DNA from: Bacteroidales bacterium
Lineage (GTDB): Bacteria; Bacteroidota; Bacteroidia; Bacteroidales; UBA10428
NCBI GenBank assembly: GCA_016928305.1
Contig: JAFGKY010000020.1
Span: forward strand, 1 to 52,994
Direction of reading: 5' to 3'
Length of the DNA: 52,994 nt
Under the pieces are notes generated by a model. It did not search any database. It was given only the letters and a program-made list of their open reading frames with translations, and was not told the origin of the DNA. Below, piece by piece: positions 33,982 to 42,678 of the stretch (positions are counted from its first letter, which is position 1; each line of letters opens with the position of its first letter). Position numbers and translations under genes: made by a program.

Positions 33982-35316
33982 TTAGTTAGTACCCATATAA
34001 GATCTCACACATCTGAATCCGATGTATGATTTTGAAGTATCCTGGTATTCGTAAGTCCGTGTGCCGTTCTGAAGGAAGAATGCAATATCTTTCCATGATC
34101 CGCCACGGATCACTTTCCGTTTCATAACGGGAGGATCGTCGGGTTTTGCGTCATAACGGTAATCCGGATTGAGGTCATGCGAAAACATATAAGCAGATTC
34201 GTCAAAAGCACTGGATGTCCATTCAGCAACATTACCTGCCATATCGTATAAATTAAAATCGTTGGGTGCATAAGTACCGACCGGAAGCGTCACTACACCA
34301 CCATCATCGGCATAATTACCCCGCAACGGTTTAAAATTGGCAAGGATGCATCCTTCTTTATTACGGGTGTAATATCCTCCCCAGGGATACATGGAATGAT
34401 CGAATCCACCGCGGGATGCATATTCCCATTCGGCTTCAATGGGTAAACGGTAATGATGAACTCCGGGATGACCATCAAGGGCAAGAGCATCGTTCAATAA
34501 TTGTGACCGCCAGATACAAAATGCTGTTGCCTGTTTCCAGCTGACTCCTACAACAGGATAATTATCATAGGAGGGATGCCAGAAATACATGGTGGTATAA
34601 GGTTCATTGAAAGCATAAGTAAAATCAGCTATCCAGCATAATGTATCCGGATATACATTAATAATATCGCGGATAACAAAGGAAGAACGATCTTTAACTT
34701 CAATTCTATCACCATCATTATTAATGATGAACCCTTCGTATTTCTTTGTTTCGAAATTATACCGGTTGGTTTTCTTGGCAGCCTGTTTCAGGTCGATCCA
34801 GAAATACTCATACATGAGTTTTCGTGTATCAATTTCCTTTTTGTTATAAAATCTTTCCTGTTGCGTAAGGTACAGATCACTGAGGATTTCATTGACTTCT
34901 TCATCGCGGAAATCAATTTTGGTTTCCCAATTGATAGCAGGAGGTTCAATTGGATTGCCAAATGCATCTTCGGTAATTACATAATCATCCAATTGCTCAC
35001 CTAACATCCGGCGCATGATGGAATCCCTAACCCAGAACACGAACTGCCGGTATTCGTTATTGGTTATTTCGGTTTCATCCATCCAAAACGGATCGATAGT
35101 AACAGTTTTGGAGAAAGACGATTGAGCCCATGCAACATCCTGATCACTCGGTCCCATATTAAAACTTCCCTGTTGAATGAAGACCATACCGAATGGTTCC
35201 GGCTCATAAAACTTGGTTCGTCCCTCAACTCCTGTAAGTTCACCACTTTTGTAATTGGAACAACTACTGATGATGAAAACTGCTAGAACGAAACAAAAAG
35301 AAACGAACTTTTTCAT
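33982..35316 (-). CDS. gldK: Type IX secretion lipoprotein GldK/PorK
   Basis: 444 residues from ATG 35316 (MKKFVSFCFVLAVFIISSC); a TTG two codons upstream also opens the frame. The lipobox ISSC anchors it to the outer membrane, where it forms a ring with GldN. The body is a formylglycine-generating-enzyme-like (SUMF1) fold: GMVFIQQGSFNMGPSDQD, FWMDETEITNNEYRQFV, GVSWKQATAFCIWRSQ, YRLPIEAEWEYASRGG, NLYDMAGNVAEWTSSAF, VIRGGSWKD and YIGFRCVRS. It acts as structure, not as an enzyme. It follows porP by 62 bp, and a TACCTTTG box at 35327-35320 may add a promoter. Confidence 0.96.
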   Translation of the reverse strand: MKKFVSFCFVLAVFIISSCSNYKSGELTGVEGRTKFYEPEPFGMVFIQQGSFNMGPSDQDVAWAQSSFSKTVTIDPFWMDETEITNNEYRQFVFWVRDSIMRRMLGEQLDDYVITEDAFGNPIEPPAINWETKIDFRDEEVNEILSDLYLTQQERFYNKKEIDTRKLMYEYFWIDLKQAAKKTNRYNFETKKYEGFIINNDGDRIEVKDRSSFVIRDIINVYPDTLCWIADFTYAFNEPYTTMYFWHPSYDNYPVVGVSWKQATAFCIWRSQLLNDALALDGHPGVHHYRLPIEAEWEYASRGGFDHSMYPWGGYYTRNKEGCILANFKPLRGNYADDGGVVTLPVGTYAPNDFNLYDMAGNVAEWTSSAFDESAYMFSHDLNPDYRYDAKPDDPPVMKRKVIRGGSWKDIAFFLQNGTRTYEYQDTSKSYIGFRCVRSYMGTN

Positions 35317-35319
35317 AAT

Positions 35320-35327
35320 CAAAGGTA
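35320..35327 (-). promoter_or_regulatory. Possible internal -7 box ahead of gldK
   Basis: TACCTTTG on the minus strand is a full consensus match, with ATTG 23 bp further upstream. It ends only 3 bp before the gldK ATG, so a message from it would be leaderless; it may be a chance match. Confidence 0.3.
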
Positions 35328-35378
35328 TTTATCTAAATAACTAGTATAATCAATGTAAGCCTAAAATTAACTATTTTT

Positions 35379-36338
35379 TTATAAAAACCTAATACTCTTG
35401 TATTTTTGTGATGCTTTTTCCACTCCAACCTTGAATGCATAACTTACCATAATCTCATGGGATCCTTTTTGAAAGTTCATAAGGTCTGATGTCTCAAAAT
35501 CATAGGCGTACCCAATTTTCACACCATTTAATATTTCCAAACCGGCCATACCAACAACGGCTGCTCCAACTCTATAAGAAACGCCGACCCATATTTTTTT
35601 ATTGTATCGGAAGGTGGCATTTAAATCAATTCTTGTTGTGGCACCGTCAGATTCAACCAGTATAGAAGGCATAAATTCGAAAGCCGGATTGGATAACTGC
35701 AGGTCATATCCGGCAGTGAGATAATAGTGCCTGACCATTTGATCATTTGAAATGGAGGAAGTCGTTTCAGATTCATAAATAAACTCATCCTCCAACAGAT
35801 GTGTAGAAGAAATTCCTACATATAACTCATCGGTCTTATAAAAAAATCCGACGTTCATGTCAATGATAAATTCATTTTGTTTCCCTGTCGGGACACTCGG
35901 ATCATTTGGATTGTGTTCCGGCCCTGAACCGTAATTCCAGACCGGATCTACAAGTTTCCGGTTCAGAAATCCTCCGCCGATACCAATCCCCAGTTTACCA
36001 TCACCAACATTCGCCTGAAAGGCATAGGAAAGGGATAGATTGATATCTTCATTGTAGCCCACCTTATCCCTGAAGACCGATAAGCCCACACCATGATTCT
36101 TTTTGAATAGCCTGAAAGGGGCATCAAGATTCAAAATGATATCCTGTGGAGTGCCATCGCCGAAACCAAACCATTGCTGGCGCAAAATAGCACATGCGGT
36201 AATCATGTCATAACTTCCGGCATATCCGGGATTGATGGAAATGTGGTCAAACATAAACTGGCTTACCTGTCGCTCCTGTTGGGCGTTTAAGTTAGTAATT
36301 ATAGTCAGCAGACAAAAAACCTGGAAAACCTTTTTCAT
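35379..36338 (-). CDS. porP: PorP/SprF-family type IX secretion membrane protein
   Basis: 319 residues from ATG 36338 (MKKVFQVFCLLTIITNLNAQ); an ATG at 36350 adds four residues. PorP/SprF proteins are outer-membrane barrels that accompany the secretion apparatus or a specific substrate. The hallmark block after the signal peptide is QVSQFMFDHISINPGYAGSY, followed by LRQQWFGFGDGTPQ, KNHGVGLSVFRDKVGYNEDI, GKLGIGIGGGFLNRK, DLYVGIS-like (DELYVGISSTHLLE) and IKIGYAYDF-like strands. It is first in the operon with gldKLMN, the order of the classical porPKLMN locus. Confidence 0.93.
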   Translation of the reverse strand: MKKVFQVFCLLTIITNLNAQQERQVSQFMFDHISINPGYAGSYDMITACAILRQQWFGFGDGTPQDIILNLDAPFRLFKKNHGVGLSVFRDKVGYNEDINLSLSYAFQANVGDGKLGIGIGGGFLNRKLVDPVWNYGSGPEHNPNDPSVPTGKQNEFIIDMNVGFFYKTDELYVGISSTHLLEDEFIYESETTSSISNDQMVRHYYLTAGYDLQLSNPAFEFMPSILVESDGATTRIDLNATFRYNKKIWVGVSYRVGAAVVGMAGLEILNGVKIGYAYDFETSDLMNFQKGSHEIMVSYAFKVGVEKASQKYKSIRFL

Positions 36339-36542
36339 TTTATTACCCATTTACTTTTCAGATAGCGATATGCCACAAGTATAAAAAGTAAAATAAGTAA
36401 AAATATTGTATTCCTACAAATGGAAATTAACAGTTATGTGTTAATAAATATACAAATTAAATTTTACTCTTATACTGAATTATGATAAGAATGTTTCTTT
36501 TTTGGCTATGTTCTGTAAAAAAATTATGAAACGTATTAATTT

Positions 36543-37688
36543 TCAGTTGATGCGTTGAAAAGTACGCCACCATAAATCAGGTATATCATGGTTTGAGGCC
36601 TGCTGGTATTCCTCCTGTGTGCAGGCTATGCGGTATGATTTGCCCGTTTTAATCTCAGGTACTTCCATCCACCAGCGATTTGTGATCTGGCTTTTGTAAA
36701 AAGTCAGCTCGTGTTCCATATCTTCATGGTTGATAATAAATACCTTAAAGTCACTGTTTTCAGAAGACGGGATTTCAATTCTGCGCTGTGTAATCCCTTC
36801 AATGAAATACCAGATCATTTGCGCCGCCAGTTGGGTGGTTTGATTGTGATTATCAAGGGAAGGATTAACCTCAAACAGGCCGAAACAGGAAACAAGATCG
36901 CTCAGCCCGGCATACCTTGACAACTGACAGCTTTCTTCGGCATAGAGTCCGTTGGGCGAAGAGAAATGGTTGGCAGGTGCATCGGATTGACGGATTGCAC
37001 CAATATCAAAACTTACCAGATGGGCATCCCTCAGGTTGGGTTCTGCCAGCGTCAGGTTATTGCGAAGAGCTCCAAGCCGTATGGTTTCAAATCCCAACTT
37101 GTCTATTTGTGCAATGTATTTGTTATTAACGAGATATTGCTGGTGGCCAAGGTTGCAGTAACGAAAAAGTTTTTTGTTCTTCCAAATAGACTGCAGGTAT
37201 GATTGAGCTGAAACAGCATCCGCTCCTGTATTTATTCGTGAATCGATGGTCACCAGGTTAACCGAGGATTTTGCCTGTTCAAAAGCCAGAAAAGCTCCAT
37301 AGGTCAGATCCTGAGATCCCCCCATAATGATGCCGGTTACCTGGTTATTCAGCAGCTCAAGCATCACATCTCTCAACCCGAAATACGTATCACCGGGTGT
37401 CGGTGTAGTTTTCAGGTTCCCAAGATCAATAATCTTAATCTTATCGTTAATCTTGTAAAGTGTATAAAGTTTTTCCCGTATCCTGTCCGGTGCCTGCGAA
37501 CATCCTTCATTCCACGCATTACGGTCTTCCTTCACACCCAGGAGGGCGATCTGATAGTTGCTTATTTCATCAATAGGGTTGCTTGGTGTGTTTACATGGA
37601 TATTTCGTCCGAACGTATCATCATCGAATGGTACAGATCCTTCTGGTTTTTCCAGCCCAACCGGCATAAAATAATTGTTCAGGTCCAT
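36543..37688 (-). CDS. Arginase/formimidoylglutamase-fold protein with lost metal ligands
   Basis: 381 residues. The ureohydrolase fold is clear (YQIALLGVKEDRNAWNEGCS, APDRIREKLYTL, TGIIMGGSQDLTYG, NLVTIDSRINTG, AHLVSFDIGAIRQSDAP, GLFEVNPSLDN). The manganese ligands are mostly gone. The motif G-G-D-H-S is GGSQD (Gln126), D-A-H-x-D is DSRIN (149-153; only the first Asp kept), and S-x-D-x-D is SFDIG (226-230; only the first Asp kept). Four of six ligands are therefore missing, so catalysis is unlikely. Usual annotation would be formimidoylglutamase. It lies 17 bp after topA and just upstream of porP, a neighbourhood I recall from other Bacteroidota, so a structural or regulatory link to secretion is possible. 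Confidence 0.85.
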   Translation of the reverse strand: MDLNNYFMPVGLEKPEGSVPFDDDTFGRNIHVNTPSNPIDEISNYQIALLGVKEDRNAWNEGCSQAPDRIREKLYTLYKINDKIKIIDLGNLKTTPTPGDTYFGLRDVMLELLNNQVTGIIMGGSQDLTYGAFLAFEQAKSSVNLVTIDSRINTGADAVSAQSYLQSIWKNKKLFRYCNLGHQQYLVNNKYIAQIDKLGFETIRLGALRNNLTLAEPNLRDAHLVSFDIGAIRQSDAPANHFSSPNGLYAEESCQLSRYAGLSDLVSCFGLFEVNPSLDNHNQTTQLAAQMIWYFIEGITQRRIEIPSSENSDFKVFIINHEDMEHELTFYKSQITNRWWMEVPEIKTGKSYRIACTQEEYQQASNHDIPDLWWRTFQRIN

Positions 37689-37705
37689 CCTGTAATGTAT
37701 AATCG

Positions 37706-40021
37706 TTATTTCTTCGCTTTTTTACTGGCCGGAGGATTTTTTACCAACTCAAGGCATTCCTGATAGCTGATCTTTCCAGGTTCAGCTGTTTTTGGAATTT
37801 TATAGTTCTCCTTCTTATATTTAATGTATGGTCCCCATCGTCCGTTGAGAATAAATAGTTCCGGGTCTTCTTTGAAAGCCCTGAGTATTTTATTCTTATC
37901 CTTCTGCCGTTTTTCGTGTATGACCTCAATGGCTCTTTCCCTGTCAATGGAGTAAGGATCATCGGTGTTCTTATTCAGGGAATAGAAAGTTGAATTATGC
38001 ATAATATAAGGCCCAAATCTGCCGATGGAAACGATCAGATCCTTGTCCTCAAATTTACCTATTGTCCTGGGCAGTTTAAATAGTTCGAGTGCCTCTTCCA
38101 ATGAAATCGATTCGATATTTTGTCCTTTTCTCAGGGAAGCATATCGGGGCTTTTCCGGTCCTGCTATCTCTCCAATCTGCACTACGGCACCAAAACGTCC
38201 CATCCGGACAATGACAGGCTTGCCGGAATCAGGATCGTTTCCGAGCCTCCTTTCTCCCTTATTCACAGCTGATTTGGCAAGGGTTTTTGTTACTTTATCA
38301 TGAAAAGGTTTATAAAATTTACCGATCATTTCATACCAATTGAGATTTCCCGTGGCAATTTCATCAAATTCTTTTTCCACCAGGGCTGTAAAATTATAAT
38401 CAAGTATATTGTCAAAATATTCCACCAGAAAGTCATTGACAATCATTCCTATGTTATCGGGAAACAATTTGTTCTTTTCAGCTCCGGTGATTTCGGTTTT
38501 TGTTTCTTCCCTAAGGGTTTTATTTTCAAGAAGAAGCAGGGAATACATCCGCTCACGGCCCGGACGATCTTCTTTCATCACATATCCCCGTTGTTGTATG
38601 GTAGAAATTGTTGGTGCGTAAGTTGAAGGTCTGCCAATACCAAGCTCCTCCAGTTTCTTTACCAGGCTGGCTTCGGTATATCGCGAAGGGTAATGTGTAT
38701 AACGTTCTGTAGCAAGAATGTTATTATAGGTCAGGTTCATACCTTTTTCAATGGGAGGCAGCAGTCCGGATGAATTCTCTTCGGCTTCATCATCGCTTGA
38801 TTCGAAATATACTTTCAGGAATCCGTCGAATTTTAACACTTCCCCTTCAGCAATGAATTTTTCACGGGCATTGGAAACAGAGATGGTAACTGTTGTTCTT
38901 TCGAGCTGGGCATCACTCATTTGGGAGGCAATGGTCCTCTTCCATATAAGCTCATACAATTTCTTTTCGGAAGTATTTCCGGTTACGGTTTCTTTATCGG
39001 GGTGTGTAGGTCTTATGGCTTCATGTGCTTCCTGGGCCCCCTTACTTTTGGTTTTGTAATTTTTACGGTTGAGGTAACGTTCCCCGAAAGTACTGACGAT
39101 GATATCGCTGGTGGCATCAAGGGCCGTATTGGACAGGTTTACACTATCGGTTCGCATATACGTTATTTTACCCGCTTCATATAATCGCTGGGCCAGGGTC
39201 ATGGTTTGTGCAACGGAATAATTTAATTTGCGACTTGCTTCCTGTTGTAAGGTAGAGGTTGTAAACGGAGGTGATGGTGATTTCCGGGCCGGTTTTCTGG
39301 TTACATTGTCAACCGTAAAAGTTGCAGACTTGCAAAGGTTCAGGAATTCAAAGGCTTTCTTCTTTTCAGCGAATTTTTCGTTAAGTTCGGCCTTTAACTG
39401 GTATTTTTTGCCTGAACCATCCGTAAAATCAAAGATTGCAGATACCTTATAAGCCGAAGTACTTTTGAAGTTAATGATTTCACGTTCACGTTCAACAATT
39501 AATCTCACAGCAACGGATTGTACGCGACCTGCTGATAAAGAGGGTTTAATTTTTTTCCATAAAACGGGTGACAGTTCATATCCTACCAGCCGGTCGAGAA
39601 CGCGCCTGGCCTGTTGAGCGTTCACCAGGTCCTGGTTAATGGCCCGCGGATTCTGAATTGCCTCTTCAACGGCTTCTTTTGTAATCTCATGAAATACAAT
39701 CCTTTTGGTTTTACCGGGATCAAGATTGAGTACTTCAGCGAGATGCCAGGCTATGGCTTCGCCTTCACGGTCTTCATCCGATGCCAGCCAGACTGTTTTT
39801 GACTTTTTTACCACTTCCTTAAGCTCGTTCACGACTTTCTTTTTATCGGGGGGTACAATGTACTTTGGCTTGAAATTTTTTTGTATGTCAATGCTTATTT
39901 CATTTTTGGATAAATCGCGAATATGGCCCATGCTCGATTTTACCTGATAGTCTTTTCCGAGGATTTTCTCGATGGTTTTGGCCTTGGCAGGCGATTCTAC
40001 TATTAAAAGATTATTGATCAT
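37706..40021 (-). CDS. topA: DNA topoisomerase I
   Basis: 771 residues from ATG 40021 (MINNLLIVESPAKAKTIEKI); the frame opens 12 codons further upstream without family support. The Toprim domain has Glu9 and the acidic cluster SDEDREGEAIAW (81-92). The catalytic Tyr288 is in ITYMRTDSVNLS. Typical blocks NAQQARRVLDRLVGYELSP and LSAGRVQSVAVRLI are present. The C-terminal ~200 residues contain repeated GRFGxxVQ/GRFGPYI/GRWGPYI segments instead of Cys4 zinc fingers; only one Cys is seen there, as is usual in this phylum. It relaxes negative supercoils. It starts the unit that includes the arginase-like gene. Confidence 0.96.
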   Translation of the reverse strand: MINNLLIVESPAKAKTIEKILGKDYQVKSSMGHIRDLSKNEISIDIQKNFKPKYIVPPDKKKVVNELKEVVKKSKTVWLASDEDREGEAIAWHLAEVLNLDPGKTKRIVFHEITKEAVEEAIQNPRAINQDLVNAQQARRVLDRLVGYELSPVLWKKIKPSLSAGRVQSVAVRLIVEREREIINFKSTSAYKVSAIFDFTDGSGKKYQLKAELNEKFAEKKKAFEFLNLCKSATFTVDNVTRKPARKSPSPPFTTSTLQQEASRKLNYSVAQTMTLAQRLYEAGKITYMRTDSVNLSNTALDATSDIIVSTFGERYLNRKNYKTKSKGAQEAHEAIRPTHPDKETVTGNTSEKKLYELIWKRTIASQMSDAQLERTTVTISVSNAREKFIAEGEVLKFDGFLKVYFESSDDEAEENSSGLLPPIEKGMNLTYNNILATERYTHYPSRYTEASLVKKLEELGIGRPSTYAPTISTIQQRGYVMKEDRPGRERMYSLLLLENKTLREETKTEITGAEKNKLFPDNIGMIVNDFLVEYFDNILDYNFTALVEKEFDEIATGNLNWYEMIGKFYKPFHDKVTKTLAKSAVNKGERRLGNDPDSGKPVIVRMGRFGAVVQIGEIAGPEKPRYASLRKGQNIESISLEEALELFKLPRTIGKFEDKDLIVSIGRFGPYIMHNSTFYSLNKNTDDPYSIDRERAIEVIHEKRQKDKNKILRAFKEDPELFILNGRWGPYIKYKKENYKIPKTAEPGKISYQECLELVKNPPASKKAKK

Positions 40022-40127
40022 CCGGTTATTGGTTTTAAAAATTTGCAAATAAACCAATTATGGCACTAAGTTCAAAATTTTAATTTAAATTATTATTACT
40101 TTTACACCCCACCATGTAATTTTTCTT

Positions 40128-42539
40128 ATGAAAGGAACGTTTGATGCGATTGTTAAGTACATCAACAAATTTTTTTTACACCTGCAACCTTATATTTATA
40201 TGGTAACAAGTATTGACCGGAAGAAATTCAATACGTATTTCTGGATCGTTTTCTGTATACCTTTTGTCTCACTGGCCTTTTTGCTGTTACTTGCCGCTAT
40301 TGGGGCGTTGGGTTATATGCCCAGCATTCAGGTACTGGAAAATCCAAAAATAAACCTGGCCTCTCAGGTTATTTCGGAAGACGGCAAAATACTGGGATCT
40401 TTCTATTACAAAAACCAGAACCGGACTTATGTGGATTATAACGAGCTTCCGCAACACCTGATCGATGCCCTGATTTCCACGGAAGACATACGGTATTACA
40501 GGCATCCGGGAATTGATGCCAAGGGCCTTGCAAGGGTCGCATTTAAAACTGTTTTGTTGCAGCAACGCAGTTCGGGAGGTGGAAGTACTATTACACAACA
40601 ACTGGCAAAACTACTGTTTCATGAGCCTCCACGAACAAGAATTGGAAGGGCCAAGCAAAAGCTGAAAGAGTGGATCATCGCTGTCCGGTTAGAACGGGCG
40701 TATACGAAACAGGAGATATTGACCATGTATTTTAACCAGTTTGATTACCTTAATCAGGCCGTCGGAATCAAATCAGCTTCTTTTATTTATTTCAACGCGC
40801 TTACCGATTCCCTGAAAACTGAACAAGCAGCATTACTGGTAGGCATGGCTAAAAATCCGGCCCTTTACAACCCGGTTGACTCGGTTAAAGCCATCGCTGC
40901 TAAAAGGCGAAGAAATATTGTGCTCAACCAGATGCACCGGTATGGTTTTATCGATGAACAGGTTTGTGATTCGCTGAAAGGATTACCGATGGATCTGGAA
41001 TTTCAACGAATATCACACACCGAAGGTCTTGCAACTTATTTCAGGGAGTTCCTTCGGAGGATCATGATGCACAGAGAACCCAGACGGAAAAATTACCATG
41101 ACTATGCCTCCTATCAGCAAGATTCACTGGAGTGGGCCAACAATCCGTTATATGGCTGGTGCAATAAGAATAAAAAACCCGATGGCAATCCATACAATTT
41201 ATACACCGACGGACTGAGGATCTATACTCCTGTTGATACACGCATGCAGCAATATGCTGAAGAAGCGGTGGCTGAACACCTGGGAGAATATCTTCAGCCG
41301 GCTTTTTTTGCTGAGAAGAAAGGAAAGAAGACGGCTCCCTTTTCAGCCGATCTTAGTTCAGCACAGATCCAGGAAATACTCTGGAGGGCCATACGAACTT
41401 CCGATCGCGGTAAGTTCTTAATCAATCAGGGTGTCACCAGGGATTCTATTTATAAGGTTTTCAATACCCAGGTGGCAATGAAGGTCTTCAGCTGGCATGG
41501 CGACATAGATACCGTTATGACACCCCTCGATTCAATACGGTATTACAAGCATTTATTGCAGACAGGATTCATGGCCATGGATCCGCGAACAGGATATGTT
41601 AAAGCCTATGTTGGCGGAATCGATTTCAATCATATCAAATACGATCATGTAACCCAGGGGAAACGACAGACGGGTTCAACTTTTAAACCTTTTCTTTATA
41701 TTCTTGCCATGCAGGAAGGTTTCAATCCCTGTGACGAAGTCCCCAATTCATCCGTTGTTTTTTATGATAACGACTCCGTATATAGTCCCAAGAGTAACAG
41801 CAGACCTGAAGACCTGAACCAGATGAAGACACTGAAATGGGGACTGGCCACTTCGGAGAATAATATATCGGCCTTTCTTGTCAGCCGTTTTAAACCAAAG
41901 CCCATTGCAGATATTGCACACAAAATGGGAATAGTAAGCTATATCGACCCTGTGCCTTCTATGATTTACGGGACCTCCGATGTAAGTGTGGCCGAGATGG
42001 TATCATCGTACGCCACTTTTGCCAATAAAGGGGAGCATACAAAACCGGTTTACGTTACCCGAATTGAAGATAAGAACGGTAATGTTCTTTCTGAATTCAG
42101 GCCCGAACGGATGGAGTCAATCAATGAAAAGACAGCATACTTGATGCTCGACCTGATGCAGGGGGTGGCGGATTTCGGAACGGCGGTGAGATTACGGTAC
42201 CGTTATAATTTTACCGCACAGATTGCCGCTAAAACAGGTACTACACAGAATCATTCCGATGGCTGGTTTATGGGTATTACACCGAAACTGGCTGGAGGTT
42301 GCTGGGTGGGCGCTGAAGACCGTTCGGTACATTTTGATATGATGAATATGGGACAGGGTGCTACCATGGCCTTGCCTATCTGGGCATTGTTCATGGAAAA
42401 GGTATATGCTGACTCAACCCTTGGCATTACCCAGGAAGATACTTTTGAAAAGCCGCATGATATGCCTCCTATGCAGAACTGCAAGGAATATGCTGAAAAA
42501 TCAACAGAAGGGATCTATTATTGGGAGAATGAATGGTAG
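40128..42539 (+). CDS. mrcA: Class A penicillin-binding protein (PBP1A type)
   Basis: 803 residues. It polymerises and cross-links peptidoglycan in the periplasm. A cytosolic start and one membrane helix (near residues 42-65) are followed by the GT51 transglycosylase domain (EDIRYYRHPGID, GGGSTITQQLAKLLF, KLKEWIIAVRLER, ILTMYFNQFDYL) and the transpeptidase domain with SxxK as STFK (GSTFKPFLYILAM), SxN as SEN (TSENNISAF) and KTG as KTGTT. All catalytic motifs are intact. ATG 40128 is kept; ATG 40200 (MVTSIDRKKF) would remove a 24-residue extension. It is divergent from topA and convergent with radA. Confidence 0.94.
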   Translation: MKGTFDAIVKYINKFFLHLQPYIYMVTSIDRKKFNTYFWIVFCIPFVSLAFLLLLAAIGALGYMPSIQVLENPKINLASQVISEDGKILGSFYYKNQNRTYVDYNELPQHLIDALISTEDIRYYRHPGIDAKGLARVAFKTVLLQQRSSGGGSTITQQLAKLLFHEPPRTRIGRAKQKLKEWIIAVRLERAYTKQEILTMYFNQFDYLNQAVGIKSASFIYFNALTDSLKTEQAALLVGMAKNPALYNPVDSVKAIAAKRRRNIVLNQMHRYGFIDEQVCDSLKGLPMDLEFQRISHTEGLATYFREFLRRIMMHREPRRKNYHDYASYQQDSLEWANNPLYGWCNKNKKPDGNPYNLYTDGLRIYTPVDTRMQQYAEEAVAEHLGEYLQPAFFAEKKGKKTAPFSADLSSAQIQEILWRAIRTSDRGKFLINQGVTRDSIYKVFNTQVAMKVFSWHGDIDTVMTPLDSIRYYKHLLQTGFMAMDPRTGYVKAYVGGIDFNHIKYDHVTQGKRQTGSTFKPFLYILAMQEGFNPCDEVPNSSVVFYDNDSVYSPKSNSRPEDLNQMKTLKWGLATSENNISAFLVSRFKPKPIADIAHKMGIVSYIDPVPSMIYGTSDVSVAEMVSSYATFANKGEHTKPVYVTRIEDKNGNVLSEFRPERMESINEKTAYLMLDLMQGVADFGTAVRLRYRYNFTAQIAAKTGTTQNHSDGWFMGITPKLAGGCWVGAEDRSVHFDMMNMGQGATMALPIWALFMEKVYADSTLGITQEDTFEKPHDMPPMQNCKEYAEKSTEGIYYWENEW

Positions 42540-42550
42540 AAAAAGAAGGG

Positions 42551-42577
42551 ACAAGTGACAAGTGACAAGTGACGAGT
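42551..42577. repeat. Gene-less heptamer array (ACAAGTG)
   Basis: Nearly four 7-bp units (acaagtg three times, acgagt) lie 11 bp after the stop of the penicillin-binding protein gene. The sequence acaagtgacaagtgacgagt is identical to part of the right arm of the four-helix-bundle element at 49.6-50.2 kb, but no such gene is present here. Confidence 0.85.
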
Positions 42578-42626
42578 TGTGTGAGTATAGGGTGAAGGGA
42601 TCTTGGGATTAGATATCTCTCTTACT

Positions 42627-42648
42627 GGCGCAGGCGTCCGCCTGTGCC
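42627..42648. repeat. 22-bp palindrome between convergent genes
   Basis: ggcgcaggcg and cgcctgtgcc form a 10-bp stem with a 2-nt centre (one G-T wobble). It lies between the convergent mrcA and radA genes and could end both transcripts, but neither side has a long T-run, so it may instead be a dispersed GC-rich palindrome. Confidence 0.6.
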
Positions 42649-42678
42649 TTTACTATTTTGTGCGGGAAGGTAATTTGC

